Shown: positions 31,278 to 41,142 of the stretch, one piece after another
How the letters are laid out: each line of letters begins with the position of its first letter
Position numbering within the stretch: position 1 is the first letter of the stretch
NCBI GenBank assembly: GCA_037968895.1
Contig: JBBKWJ010000286.1
Coordinates: 1 to 64,000, forward strand
Reading direction: 5' to 3'
Origin: JBBKWJ01 sp037968895
GTDB taxonomy: Bacteria; Actinomycetota; Acidimicrobiia; Acidimicrobiales; SZUA-35
DNA: 64,000 nucleotides
Notes under the pieces: generated by a model
Databases searched by the model: none
What the model was told of the DNA's origin: nothing
The model's input: only the letters and a program-made list of their open reading frames with translations
Position numbers and translations under genes: made by a program

Positions 31278-32642
31278 CTACGCGAGCTTCGCCAGTGCCG
31301 CATTGATCCGCTCGATGACCACCGACCGGTCCATCTCGGCCATAGGTTCGAACAGCGGGATGCCGGAGCCTCTGCCAGTCACTGCGACCCGTGCTGGAAG
31401 CTGCGTCTTCACGTCGAGTTCGCCACCGACCCCGAAAACAACGGCTTCGAGGGCTTCTGGGGTCCATTCACAAGTCGCAAGGCGCTCGGCGATGAGGGTT
31501 AGGGCGGCCGACGTCTTCTCGTTTCGCATCGCCTTCTTCCACTCTTTGTCGGTCGGTTCCGCGGGCGGACCGTGGATCCAGTCGACGAATGGAGCAACCT
31601 CATCGAGTCGCTTGACCCGGTCTTGCACAAACACAGCCATTCTTGCGAACAGCGCCGGATCAACGTCGCCGAGATATGGAATCGCCTGGGCGACAAATTC
31701 GTCGATCGGCAAGGCCCGTATGTAGTCGCCGTTGAAGGCGTCGAGCTTCTTGATGTCAAAGAAGGCCGGGGACTTGTTGATGTCGCTCAGCTCAAAGGCA
31801 TCAACAAACTCCTGGATAGGCCTGATTTCAATCTCGTCTTTTGGACCCCACCCAAGCGTCAGCAAGTAGTTACGCATGGCGTCGGGCAAGTAACCGCGAG
31901 CCGTGTAGTCGCCGACGGAAACATCGTCGCGGCGCTTCGAGAGCTTCTGACGTTTCTCGTTGACGATCAGCGGCAGGTGGGCGTACATCGGGTGTTCGGT
32001 TGATCCAAGCGCCTCACGCAGCAGCAAGACACGCGGCGTCGTGTTGACCAAGTCTTCGCCTCGCACCACGTGCGTAATGTTCATGTCGAGGTCGTCGTAG
32101 GCGTTGGCCAAGTGGAACATTGGCACACCACTCGACCGCACAATGATGAAGTCTTCGAGAAGTGCGTTCTCGAACTCGACCGTGCCCCGAATGGCGTCTT
32201 CCCAGCTAGTGGTACCAGTGTCTGGTGTCAGGAACCGGATAACGACTCCCTCACCAGGTGCGACATCACGGTCTCGACAGAAACTGTCGTAGCCGGAAGC
32301 ACCAGCCCCCCGGGCCTCGGCCCGCTCTTTCACCGCATCCTGAGTGCAATCGCAGTAGTAGGCCTTGCCGTCGTCGAGAAAGGTCTTGGCGGCGGCGATG
32401 TACTGGTCGAACCGATCGGACTGCCGGTACTCCTCGTCCCAGTCGATACCGAGCCAGGTCAGGCTGTCGTAGATGGCTTGAATCAACTCAGGCCGGGAAC
32501 GATCGGCGTCGGTGTCCTCAATACGGAGAACCATGGTCCCGCCTGTATGGCGGGCATACATCCAGTTGAACAGAGCCGAGCGGGCTCCGCCAACGTGTAA
32601 GTATCCGGTCGGGGCTGGGGAGAATCGAACGCGTACGGTCAC
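31278..32642 (-). CDS. gltX: Glutamyl-tRNA synthetase
   Basis: The 454-residue class I synthetase shows the HIGH-type motif (PTGYLHVGGARSALFNW), DTDADRSRPEL, VVRGEDLVNTTPR and the KMSKS-type motif KLSKRRDDV. A C-terminal anticodon domain follows. It attaches Glu to tRNA-Glu. In most actinobacteria the same enzyme also mischarges tRNA-Gln for GatCAB conversion; whether that holds here cannot be read from the sequence. GTG 32642 has no clear ribosome-binding site, and the upstream gene ends only 12 nt away. Its two likely tRNA substrates lie downstream. Confidence 0.96.
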   Translation of the reverse strand: MTVRVRFSPAPTGYLHVGGARSALFNWMYARHTGGTMVLRIEDTDADRSRPELIQAIYDSLTWLGIDWDEEYRQSDRFDQYIAAAKTFLDDGKAYYCDCTQDAVKERAEARGAGASGYDSFCRDRDVAPGEGVVIRFLTPDTGTTSWEDAIRGTVEFENALLEDFIIVRSSGVPMFHLANAYDDLDMNITHVVRGEDLVNTTPRVLLLREALGSTEHPMYAHLPLIVNEKRQKLSKRRDDVSVGDYTARGYLPDAMRNYLLTLGWGPKDEIEIRPIQEFVDAFELSDINKSPAFFDIKKLDAFNGDYIRALPIDEFVAQAIPYLGDVDPALFARMAVFVQDRVKRLDEVAPFVDWIHGPPAEPTDKEWKKAMRNEKTSAALTLIAERLATCEWTPEALEAVVFGVGGELDVKTQLPARVAVTGRGSGIPLFEPMAEMDRSVVIERINAALAKLA

Positions 32643-32653
32643 GCTGTCAAAGG

Positions 32654-33175
32654 CTAATGGGCTTGACCCAAGATCAGGTTGGCCCAGCCAGACTGATATG
32701 CCGACCGAACCCCGTGCACATCCTTTGCGAGCACGTCGGCTCCGACCATGTCGACGATTTCGCGACGCTCACGGTAGTGATGGCTGCTTGCCACCTCGGC
32801 GAAAAGGGTCTCTCGCAGCGCCACGAGATCTTCCGGGGGATTGGGGTCGAGGAACCCCCACACTGTGAAGGCAATCTCGATGTCTTCGGCCATTGGACCG
32901 CGGCCGAAAGAGGCCGCTCGCTTGGTCGCAATTCCCACGCACGCGGCAACGGCATCGGCTCGGCTCACGCGCCCAAGCTTGATATCGAATTGGTCGACCA
33001 ACTTGAAGGCGAAGCCCTGATCAGGTCCTTGCGATCCCAGTTGTGCGCCGTCTGGCTGGCCAACGTCGAGATCACCAGGCCGATTAGCCGACCACGAGCG
33101 GATTCGTCGTGGCGGCGAGTGGTATCCGCGAACAACTTGCGATCGATCTGTTGGGACAAAGTCAGGAGCAGCCAC
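32654..33175 (-). CDS. Hypothetical protein upstream of gltX
   Basis: The 173-residue soluble protein has no recognisable domain. It contains an Arg/Ser-rich N-terminal third and a C-terminal helical region (EDLVALRETLFAEVASSHHY, then RREIVDMVGADVLAKDVHG). GTG 33175 is chosen because TAGTCT ends 6 nt upstream (leaderless spacing); a TTG at 33178 is also in frame. Being 12 nt upstream of gltX it is probably co-transcribed. Confidence 0.6.
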   Translation of the reverse strand: MAAPDFVPTDRSQVVRGYHSPPRRIRSWSANRPGDLDVGQPDGAQLGSQGPDQGFAFKLVDQFDIKLGRVSRADAVAACVGIATKRAASFGRGPMAEDIEIAFTVWGFLDPNPPEDLVALRETLFAEVASSHHYRERREIVDMVGADVLAKDVHGVRSAYQSGWANLILGQAH

Positions 33176-33239
33176 CAATGGAGACTAGCGTACGGACTTC
33201 AGCATCGTCATCTCTCGAAGCGCTAAGGAACTACCCAAA

Positions 33240-33725
33240 ATGGACAGCACTCTGTACAAGATCGTTCTTCTGCTCCACATCGCGGCCGCGATCGTTGGAT
33301 TCGGTGGCGTCATCGCCCACGGCGCCTACAACGCAAAGGCGTTCGCGGCCAAGGCGGGCGAAGCAGGAGTGATCTTGCGAGCGACACAAACCGTCACCAA
33401 TCTGGCCCACTACGCGATCTACGGCGTCTTCCTTCTTGGCATCATTCTTGTCTCGCTCAGCGACAAGGTGATCAGCATGGGCGCCGCTTGGATTTCAGCC
33501 TCAATGCTCGTGTGGTTCCTCCTCGTTGGCGTGGCCCATGGTCTGGTCAAGCCAACTGTTCGAGGTCTGCTCACCGAAGCCGACGCAATGGCCGCTGACG
33601 ACGTCATGTCGTCAAGTCCTGGCGTTGTTGCCTTGGCCAAGAAGCTCGCGTTGGGCGAGGCACTCACTCAGATCCTGCTGGTTATCTCAATCATTTTGAT
33701 GGTCTGGAAGCCAGGCCAGAGCTAA
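33240..33725 (+). CDS. DUF2269-like integral membrane protein
   Basis: The 161-residue protein has four helices (YKIVLLLHIAAAIVGFGG, THYAIYGVFLLGIILVSL-like, AWISASMLVWFLLVGVAHG, ALTQILLVISIILMVW). The first helix with its LHI(A/G)AAI pattern resembles the DUF2269 family. The function is unknown. A weak AAGG lies upstream of ATG. Confidence 0.75.
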   Translation: MDSTLYKIVLLLHIAAAIVGFGGVIAHGAYNAKAFAAKAGEAGVILRATQTVTNLAHYAIYGVFLLGIILVSLSDKVISMGAAWISASMLVWFLLVGVAHGLVKPTVRGLLTEADAMAADDVMSSSPGVVALAKKLALGEALTQILLVISIILMVWKPGQS

Positions 33726-33781
33726 CCCACTCGTTTTCGCCCTGAGCTTTAGAATCGGTGCCCTCATGCCGATTGGAAGAG

Positions 33782-36268
33782 ATGAACGCAGGGGCGACAG
33801 AACTGTCACATCATCTCCGGGGCGTGCTTTCGCGCCATCCGATCGCTGTTGATTGTGCAAGAAGCGCCTCGACCTTCGCGAAGAGCGTCGCCGAGGTCGT
33901 GGTATTTGAGGATTCCCGCGCCTTCATTGTCGCCTCAAGCGCCCCGAACGTCCTTCAGCCACGGCATCTAAAGGCCGCTGAGCACCAGTTGATCGCCAAA
34001 GGTGGCGGTGCTGCAATTGAAGAAGGCGCGGCCAGCTTCGCTATTCGCGATGGTTCCGGCCACACAGTTGGCGCACTCACGCTTCACGACGCGACAGACC
34101 TTGGCGACGCTGATGGATTCCACGCCCTCTGTCGACTCATCACCGCTGCGGTTATCGGGGCCGAGAAGGAGCTTGGATCACAGAGCATCGAAACCGCGGT
34201 GCTCGAAGGTCTGCGGGACGCCGTGGTTGTGCTCGACGCTGAGCTCAACGTCACCTGGGTCAACCGGGCCGTTGGATCGCTCTTTGGCCGTACGCCGGCC
34301 GATGTCATCGGAAAATCAGCAATCGACTTACTTCACCCCGACGATGTCGTTGTTGCATTCGATGCGATTACACGGCTGAGCGAAGGGCTCGAGATCTGGC
34401 GTGTATTCGTCAGAATCGAACGAGGCGATGGCGATTTCGAGCGAGTCGAGGTCACCGGCGTCGATCAATCTTCGCATCCTGCGCTCGGCGGCATGGTCCT
34501 ATCGTTACGAGCGGCTGGCCAAGCCGATGAACTCCAACTCGCAATTGAGCGCGCCGCTCGCATGAATGATGCGATCCTCTCTGGGCTCCACGACGGCATC
34601 GTCGCAACCGATAGTTTCGGGGCGATCACGCTCGTAAATGACTTTGCTCGAACGATGTTTGGCCTCGATCCCGATGCGCCACCCTCAAGCCTCAACCTCG
34701 CCGATTTCGCCCTCCTCGACACCGACGGACGAACACTCGCTCACGACCTCGGCCTCAGTTCCGAAGCCTTCGGCGATGAGCCCCGAGAACTCTGCGTTAT
34801 CTCAACCCGTTCCGAACTTCGTCACGTCATCACCCAGCGACGGGTAGTCCGTGATGCGGCCGGCGAAGCGCTTGGTTCGGTTGTTGCCTTTCACGACATC
34901 ACCGATGCTCGCCGATCGGCCGAGGAACTCCGAGACCAGGCGCTTCACGACCAGCTCACCGGTTTGCCGAATCGCCGACAGCTGGAGAATCTCCTGCTCG
35001 AACTCTCGGCGTCAAGCCCAGATACCACCGTCGCCGCTTGCTTCATCGACCTCGATGGTTTCAAGACTGTCAACGACACGCACGGACACCGCGCTGGCGA
35101 TCGACTCATCAGGGTCGCCGCTCAGCGCCTCGAATCCGAGCTTCGCACCAACGATCTTCTCGTTCGTCAGGGTGGCGACGAGTTCGTCGCCTTGCTAACC
35201 GAGGTCAGCGGACCTGAAGAAGCACTTGCGGTCGCCGAGCGACTTCGGGTCGCGTTGCACCGGCCGTACACGCTCGACGATGATCGCTTCGATCTCACCG
35301 CCTCTGTCGGCGTTGCCCTCGCCCCCACCACCGAACTCGGCGACGACACGCTTCTTCGCCAAGCAGACATTGCGCTGTACTCGGCCAAAGCGCGCGGACG
35401 AAATCGCGTCGAGGTATTCGACGCTGACCTTTCCGTCGCCGTCGAGCTTGAAGAACGCCAGCGTCGTCTCCTTCGCGAGGCACTAGAGAACGATCGCCTT
35501 GTGATGCACTTTCAACCGCTGATCGACACCCTCACCGGGAGAACGACAGGCTACGAGGCGCTCGCCCGCTGCCGCGATGAGCACGGCACGCTGGTTGGTC
35601 CGGCTGGGTTTATGGAATCGATCACCCATTCCGGTCTGATGTGGGATCTCGACCAAGCCGCCTTCAAACTTTCGTGCCAGGCCGCCGCCGTACTAGCAAA
35701 GGTCACTCCCGGCAGCCCACCGATAATCGCTTGCAACTTCTCCGCTATCAGTCTTGTGCAGACGGGTCTCGCCGCTTTCATCTGTGAGACCACGGAGCGT
35801 TACGGCGTCGAAAATTCACAGATCTGTATTGAGATAACTGAGAGCTCAGCATTCGACGCGGGGCCAAAGAGTCTTGCGACCCTCGGCGAGCTTCACTCGA
35901 AGGGCTTCTTACTAGCGCTCGACGACTTCGGCACCGGCTACTCGTCACTCGCTCACCTTCGTGACCTTCCACTGACGTCGGTGAAAGTCGACAGAAGCTT
36001 CATTGCGAAGCTGACTGACCGCAGCTCTGAACGAGCAATCGCCGAAGCAATCGTCGGTCTTGCCGCTGACCTTGGCCTAGGCGTTGTCGCCGAAGGCGTC
36101 GAGAACCTCGAGCAGCTCACGCACGCACAATCGATGGGCTTCGGCACGATCCAAGGCTGGCATTACTCACCCGCCCTTGCGCTCACCGAGATTCTGAGCG
36201 ACTGGCTCGGCACCTCTTCAGACGACGCGAATACCGCTGCCGCGTCAAGACTCCGCCCTGGAAAATAG
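33782..36268 (+). CDS. PAS-PAS-GGDEF-EAL cyclic-di-GMP signalling protein
   Basis: The 828-residue cytosolic protein has an N-terminal sensory region (about 1-110), two PAS domains (about 120-245 and 260-375), a GGDEF diguanylate cyclase domain with an intact GGDEF at 464-468 (preceded by ALHDQLTGLPNRRQLE), and an EAL phosphodiesterase domain with EAL at 592-594 and DDFGTGYSSL. Both catalytic motifs look complete, so it could make and break c-di-GMP, with one side dominant depending on the PAS signal. The start at ATG 33782 follows GGAAGAG; GTG 33758 in the same frame is possible. Confidence 0.92.
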   Translation: MNAGATELSHHLRGVLSRHPIAVDCARSASTFAKSVAEVVVFEDSRAFIVASSAPNVLQPRHLKAAEHQLIAKGGGAAIEEGAASFAIRDGSGHTVGALTLHDATDLGDADGFHALCRLITAAVIGAEKELGSQSIETAVLEGLRDAVVVLDAELNVTWVNRAVGSLFGRTPADVIGKSAIDLLHPDDVVVAFDAITRLSEGLEIWRVFVRIERGDGDFERVEVTGVDQSSHPALGGMVLSLRAAGQADELQLAIERAARMNDAILSGLHDGIVATDSFGAITLVNDFARTMFGLDPDAPPSSLNLADFALLDTDGRTLAHDLGLSSEAFGDEPRELCVISTRSELRHVITQRRVVRDAAGEALGSVVAFHDITDARRSAEELRDQALHDQLTGLPNRRQLENLLLELSASSPDTTVAACFIDLDGFKTVNDTHGHRAGDRLIRVAAQRLESELRTNDLLVRQGGDEFVALLTEVSGPEEALAVAERLRVALHRPYTLDDDRFDLTASVGVALAPTTELGDDTLLRQADIALYSAKARGRNRVEVFDADLSVAVELEERQRRLLREALENDRLVMHFQPLIDTLTGRTTGYEALARCRDEHGTLVGPAGFMESITHSGLMWDLDQAAFKLSCQAAAVLAKVTPGSPPIIACNFSAISLVQTGLAAFICETTERYGVENSQICIEITESSAFDAGPKSLATLGELHSKGFLLALDDFGTGYSSLAHLRDLPLTSVKVDRSFIAKLTDRSSERAIAEAIVGLAADLGLGVVAEGVENLEQLTHAQSMGFGTIQGWHYSPALALTEILSDWLGTSSDDANTAAASRLRPGK

Positions 36269-36324
36269 GCGCAGCTTCATCAGCGCGGCGGAATGAAGCG
36301 AGGCCTGTGTCGTGTTTCACACCC

Positions 36325-36540
36325 ATGGCCCAATCGCAAGGCAAGAAGCAAACCACACAACCAAAGGGAAAACCGACACCGAGTAGGAAGTCGACCGAGT
36401 CCCGGCCGATACGCGCATCCACTCGCCTCGTCCCGCTTCAGTGGATTGGTTTCGCAGCACTCCTGATCGCCATCATTGTTCTGGCGATCATCTTCGGCCC
36501 CGAAGGAAGCGGCGGGAGAACTGGCGTCGGCCACAACTGA
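36325..36540 (+). CDS. Small single-helix membrane protein
   Basis: The 71-residue protein has a basic, polar N-terminus (MAQSQGKKQTTQPKGK) and one membrane helix (WIGFAALLIAIIVLAIIFGP). It shows no family motif. A small basic-plus-helix layout like this is common upstream of cell-division or envelope genes, but nothing here supports that. It ends 45 nt before the epimerase gene on the same strand. Confidence 0.6.
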   Translation: MAQSQGKKQTTQPKGKPTPSRKSTESRPIRASTRLVPLQWIGFAALLIAIIVLAIIFGPEGSGGRTGVGHN

Positions 36541-36585
36541 TCACCTGTCCGCCTGGATCGCAGAAGTTGGTGCGAGACTTCGGCC

Positions 36586-37431
36586 ATGAGCGAGCGGACG
36601 ATGATCACTGGAACGAGCGGACGTATTGGTCGAGCCGTCGCCAAGTTGTTCGAAGAGAACGAAAGTCGCATCGTCGGCGTCGATAAGCGTGCAGGATCTT
36701 TCACGACCATTGTTGGTGACTTGGCCTCGATCGACCTCGGCCCGGTGCTTCGAAAGTGCCATACGGTGATCCACTGCGCTGCGCTTCATGCGCCCCACCT
36801 CGCCGACCACAGCCGAGCCGAATTCGTTTCGGCAAACCTCACCGCAACCGATCGACTACTTGCGACCGCGGTTGATGCTGGTGTGACACGGTTCGTATTC
36901 ATCAGCACGACCTCTGTGTACGGTCGCTCCCTAGAAAATGCTCAGGCTGCCGTTTGGGTCGACGAAGAACTGCAGCCGGAACCCCGAGATATCTACGACG
37001 AAACGAAGTTCGCCGCTGAGGCGCTCGTCGACAACGCCCATGGCGCAGGCTTCACGACCGTCACACTTCGCCTTGCCCGCTGTTTTCCCGAAACACCAAG
37101 CGAGACCGTGGTGAACCGGCTGTATCGGGGGCTTGACATACGAGATGCAGTTCAGGGCATCTCAGCTGCTACCGACGCAGATCTCACCCAGCATCACGTC
37201 TTGAACATTGCGGGTCCCCGGGTGTTTGAGAAGTTCGACGCGCACGATCTGCGGCACGACGCCTCCAAAGTCATCGCCAGGCGACTTCCTTGGCTCAGCG
37301 CTGAGTTCGCTGACCGAGGATGGGAACTCCCGAAATCAATCGATCGGATCTACGTCTCCGACGCCGCCGGGCTCCTGATCAACTACCGCCCGGCTCACGG
37401 GCTGAGGAGCGCTCTCGCGTCACCTCAATGA
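36586..37431 (+). CDS. NAD(P)-dependent epimerase/dehydratase (extended SDR)
   Basis: The 281-residue Rossmann protein has the NAD loop GTSGRIGRAV, VIHCAALHAPH, FISTTSVYGRS and the YxxxK pair in YDETKFAAEAL. These are signatures of extended short-chain dehydrogenases acting on nucleotide sugars. The substrate is not clear. The end overlaps the convergent cimA by 7 nt. Confidence 0.88.
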   Translation: MSERTMITGTSGRIGRAVAKLFEENESRIVGVDKRAGSFTTIVGDLASIDLGPVLRKCHTVIHCAALHAPHLADHSRAEFVSANLTATDRLLATAVDAGVTRFVFISTTSVYGRSLENAQAAVWVDEELQPEPRDIYDETKFAAEALVDNAHGAGFTTVTLRLARCFPETPSETVVNRLYRGLDIRDAVQGISAATDADLTQHHVLNIAGPRVFEKFDAHDLRHDASKVIARRLPWLSAEFADRGWELPKSIDRIYVSDAAGLLINYRPAHGLRSALASPQ

Positions 37432-39098
37432 ACAGCGTCGGCGGCGGAAATTGCGTAGACGATCGAATCGGACAGCGCTTGCCACGATGCTTCGATGATG
37501 TTTTCGCTCACGCCGATCGTTGACCATCGTGTATCCCCGTTTGTTGCGTCAATCAGCACGCGAGTGACTGCCCGGGTGCCGCTGGCCGAATCGAGAATAC
37601 GAACTTTGAAGTCAGCGAGACGGACCTCGGCAAGCGCTGGAAAGCGGTCGCCGACGGCCGATCTGAATGCGGCATCGAGCGCGTTGACCGGTCCGTTTCC
37701 TTCGCCAGTTGCGACAACCCGCTCCTCGCCGATCTGGAGTTTGAGCGTCGCCTCTGTCTCAACTCCGTCGTAGTGACCGAGCGGATTCTCTGAGAGCGCC
37801 ATCTTCTCACCCGGTCGATGTTCGACGATTACTCGGAACGACTCAAGCGTGAAGTATGGGTTGGTCCAACCGGTCGCCCGGCGCATGAGTAGCTCGAGCG
37901 ATGCATCGGCGGCTTCGAAGTGATAGCCGACGTGCTCGAGTTCCTTGAGCTCATCGAGCACCGACTTCAGTTGAGGCCCAGTGAGTTCGAGACCAAGGCT
38001 CTTCGCCTTTAGCTCAACCGTGGAGCGCCCTGAAAGATCGCTCACCAAGAACCGGGTGCCGTTGCCGACTAGCGCTGGGTCGACGTGTTCGTACGCGTCG
38101 GGGCGGCGAGCGATGGCGGAAGTGTGGAGACCGGCCTTGTGCGCGAACGCAGACTTGCCGACGTATGGCAATGCATCGTTTGGTGGCAGGTTGACCAGTT
38201 CGGCGACGTGACGACTCACTTCGGTCAGGCGCTCGATAGCACCATCTGGCAGCGTGCGAATGCCCATCTTCAGCGAGAGGTTCGGCACGAAGGTGGTGAG
38301 GTCACAGTTGCCGGTTCGCTCGCCGTAGCCGTTGATGGTTCCCTGCACATGGGTGGCCCCAGCCCGAACGCCAGCAACGGCGTTTGCTACGGCGCAGCCA
38401 GTGTCGTTCTGGGTGTGCATGCCAACTTTGATCTCGGGGAACATCTCAACAACAGTGCGAGTCGCCGACTCGATGTCGTGAGGCATTGAGCCACCATTGG
38501 TGTCGCACAGCACGAGTACCTCGGCACCAGCGAGGGCAGCCGCTTCAACCGCACGAAGGGTGAACTCAGGATTGCGCTTGTAGCCATCGAAGAAGTGCTC
38601 GAAGTCGACGAACACTCGGCGGCCCTGCGAGCGCAGGTATTCGACCGAGTCGAAGATCATCGCTACACCCTCGTCGAGGGTGGTACGGAGGGCCTCAAGA
38701 ACGTGATAGTCCCAGCTCTTGGCGACGATGCAGCAGATTTCGGTTTTGGCGTTGATCAAGTTGGCGAGCGTCGGGTCGTCATCGACCTTTCCCTTTGGTC
38801 GACGAGTCGAACCGAAGGCCACAAGCTCCGACGTAGCGAACGTCAGCTCGCCGGCCGCAACTCTGGCGAAGAACTCATCGTCACGCGGGTTCGAACCTGG
38901 CCATCCGCCCTCGATGTATTGCACTCCGAGATAGTCGAGCCGTTCGGCAATGCGAAGCTTGTCGTCGGCGGTGAGAGCAATGCCTTCAAACTGCGAGCCG
39001 TCACGAAGCGTCGTGTCGAAGATCTCGACGCTCTCTGGCCACTCGTCTCGATGGATCGCCGAACGCGAGATAGTCATTTGCTCCGGCGAATCGGTCAC
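37425..39098 (-). CDS. cimA: (R)-citramalate synthase
   Basis: CimA condenses pyruvate with acetyl-CoA to citramalate, the threonine-independent route to isoleucine. The 557-residue protein has FDTTLRDGSQFEGIALTADD with the metal-binding Asp, GGWPGSNPRDDEFF, LVLCDTNGGS, GMHTQNDTGCAVAN (metal His pair) and a LeuA-type regulatory domain (about 420-550). The RDGSQFEG form and the length separate it from 2-isopropylmalate synthase. GTG 39098 overlaps the ilvE stop by 4 nt. Confidence 0.92.
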   Translation of the reverse strand: MTDSPEQMTISRSAIHRDEWPESVEIFDTTLRDGSQFEGIALTADDKLRIAERLDYLGVQYIEGGWPGSNPRDDEFFARVAAGELTFATSELVAFGSTRRPKGKVDDDPTLANLINAKTEICCIVAKSWDYHVLEALRTTLDEGVAMIFDSVEYLRSQGRRVFVDFEHFFDGYKRNPEFTLRAVEAAALAGAEVLVLCDTNGGSMPHDIESATRTVVEMFPEIKVGMHTQNDTGCAVANAVAGVRAGATHVQGTINGYGERTGNCDLTTFVPNLSLKMGIRTLPDGAIERLTEVSRHVAELVNLPPNDALPYVGKSAFAHKAGLHTSAIARRPDAYEHVDPALVGNGTRFLVSDLSGRSTVELKAKSLGLELTGPQLKSVLDELKELEHVGYHFEAADASLELLMRRATGWTNPYFTLESFRVIVEHRPGEKMALSENPLGHYDGVETEATLKLQIGEERVVATGEGNGPVNALDAAFRSAVGDRFPALAEVRLADFKVRILDSASGTRAVTRVLIDATNGDTRWSTIGVSENIIEASWQALSDSIVYAISAADAVH

Positions 39099-40021
39099 GT
39101 TGTCTCGTTCGCTAGTTCACACCAATGGCGGTACTCGTCGACCTGACCGCGAACGGCTTTTGCGTAGACGTCGGCGATCGCCTTTGTGATCGGCCCCGGA
39201 CACGGGATCTCACGATCGTCGACCGAGTTGACCGCACTGACTTCAGCCGCCGTGCCAACAACGAACATCTCTTCGCAGACGTAGAGGTCGCTGCGTGAAA
39301 GGTCGGACACTCGAACCTCGTAGCCAAGATCGCGAGCGATGGTGGAGACGGCGTGTTGCGTGATGCCTTCGAGTGCACCTGATGCGGACGGCGGCGTGAA
39401 AATGACGCCACCGCGCACGATGAACAGGTTTTCGCCCGAGCACTCCGCCACGAGACCAGCACCGTTGAGCATGACCGCTTCGTCGTAGCCGGCCTTGAGC
39501 GCTTCCATCTTGGCGAGGGTTGAGTTGGCGTAGTTACCGGTGGTCTTCGAGGCCGGCGGCATGATGTTGTGATCGTGACGCTGCCACGACGAAATCTTCA
39601 GACGGACGCCCTTCGAGATCGCGTCGTCACCGAGGTATGCGCCCCAAGGCCAGCAGGCAATAGAAACGTCGGTCTTGCACTCGGTCGTCGCCAAGCCCAT
39701 CTCGCCGTAGCCGTAGTAGGCAAGCGGACGGATGTAACACGAGTTGAGCCCAGTCGAACGCACTGTCTCTTTGGCCGCGTCGACGAGTTCTTCGACGCTA
39801 TATGGCATGTCCATCATCAGGATCTTGGCCGAGTTGTGCAGACGTTGCATGTGTTCGGTAAGTCGGAAGATGGCCGGCCCGTCGGCCGACTCATACGCTC
39901 GGATTCCTTCGAATACGGCGGTGCCGTAGTGGAGTGAGTGGGTGAGAATGTGGACGGTCGCGTCTTCCCAGTTGACGAGCGAACCGTTCATCCAGATCTT
40001 GGGTGTTGGGGTGATTGGCAT
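39095..40021 (-). CDS. ilvE: Branched-chain amino-acid aminotransferase
   Basis: IlvE makes the last step of Val, Leu and Ile synthesis. The 308-residue class IV PLP enzyme has WMNGSLVNWEDATVHILTHS, HYGTAVFEGIRAY, YIRPLAYYG, GNYANSTLAKMEA (the catalytic Lys), ECSGENLFIV and SASGALEGITQ. GTAGGAG lies upstream of the ATG. It is co-translated with cimA and 17 nt downstream of leuB. Confidence 0.95.
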   Translation of the reverse strand: MPITPTPKIWMNGSLVNWEDATVHILTHSLHYGTAVFEGIRAYESADGPAIFRLTEHMQRLHNSAKILMMDMPYSVEELVDAAKETVRSTGLNSCYIRPLAYYGYGEMGLATTECKTDVSIACWPWGAYLGDDAISKGVRLKISSWQRHDHNIMPPASKTTGNYANSTLAKMEALKAGYDEAVMLNGAGLVAECSGENLFIVRGGVIFTPPSASGALEGITQHAVSTIARDLGYEVRVSDLSRSDLYVCEEMFVVGTAAEVSAVNSVDDREIPCPGPITKAIADVYAKAVRGQVDEYRHWCELANETT

Positions 40022-40038
40022 GAGGATCTCCTACGGCG

Positions 40039-41016
40039 CTAGGCCAACTTGGCGGCGACGGCGTCACCGATCTCTGACGTACTACCGGTCATGCCGGTTA
40101 ACTCATCACACGCTGCTTCGACTCGAGCAGCCGCTTCTTTCTGGCCGAGGAAGTCAAGCATCAGCGCGCCGGACAAGATTGCGGCAAGCGGGTTTGCCTT
40201 CGCTTGGCCCGCAATATCGGGAGCCGAACCATGGACGGGCTCGAACATCGACGGCCCGGTTCGGGCCGGATTGAGATTGGCCGATGAGGCCAGTCCGATT
40301 CCACCGGATACAGCGCCACCGAGGTCGGTAAGGATGTCACCGAAGAGGTTGTCGGTGACAATGACGTCGTAGCGCTGTGGGTCTTGTACGAAGTAGATGC
40401 AGGCTGCGTCAACGTGGTTGTATGCGGTATCGACGTCGGCGAAATCGGGGGCGGCTTCGTTGAACGAACGCTCCCACAGATCACCGGCGAAAGTCAGGAC
40501 GTTGGTCTTGTGTACGAGAGTGAGATGCTTGCGCCGGCTCTGGGCGAGTTCGAATGCGTAGCGAACCGCTCGCTCGGTGCCCATTCTTGTGTTGACCGAA
40601 CCCTGGGTTGCGACCTCAAATGGTGTGCCTTTGCGGAGAAAGCCACCTTCACCGGCATAGGTGCCTTCGGTGTTCTCTCGAATCACAACGAACTCGTGGC
40701 CAGGCGCCTTGAACGGCCGCTGGTTGATATAGAGGTCGAGCTCAAAGCGCATCTTGAGCAGTAGCCCACGCTCAATCACACCAGGCGTGACGTCAGGATG
40801 GCCAACGGCGCCGAGATAGATGGCGTCGAACTCGCGCCACTCGTCAAGCACCGAGTCAGGAAGAATTACGCCGTCTCGAAGGTAGCGGGCACCGCCAAGG
40901 TCATAGTCGACAGTATCTAGCGAGACGCCAGCTGCAGAAATGACCTTAAGTCCCTCGGCAATGACCTCTGGCCCAATTCCATCTCCTCCGACGACGGCCA
41001 CATTCAACGAACTCAC
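40039..41016 (-). CDS. leuB: 3-isopropylmalate dehydrogenase
   Basis: LeuB oxidatively decarboxylates 3-isopropylmalate, and can also act on erythro-3-methylmalate from citramalate. The 325-residue protein starts at GTG 41016 (GGAG upstream) just before LNVAVVGGDGIGPEV. It has YLGAVGHPDV, VVIRENTEGTYAGEGG, LVHKTNVL, TDNLFGDILTDLGGA and FEPVHGSAPDIAGQ. It heads a leuB-ilvE-cimA operon. Confidence 0.95.
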   Translation of the reverse strand: MSSLNVAVVGGDGIGPEVIAEGLKVISAAGVSLDTVDYDLGGARYLRDGVILPDSVLDEWREFDAIYLGAVGHPDVTPGVIERGLLLKMRFELDLYINQRPFKAPGHEFVVIRENTEGTYAGEGGFLRKGTPFEVATQGSVNTRMGTERAVRYAFELAQSRRKHLTLVHKTNVLTFAGDLWERSFNEAAPDFADVDTAYNHVDAACIYFVQDPQRYDVIVTDNLFGDILTDLGGAVSGGIGLASSANLNPARTGPSMFEPVHGSAPDIAGQAKANPLAAILSGALMLDFLGQKEAAARVEAACDELTGMTGSTSEIGDAVAAKLA

Positions 41017-41142
41017 GTGCGCTCCAATCAAGGTCGGATCCTCGCTCCGACATAAGACAGTCAACCTTACTGCTCAAGTACGCCGCCGGTTCATCCGATA
41101 TCTCAAGTTAGTAACTTCAAGGTTCGCCGGCTCGGAGGAATG

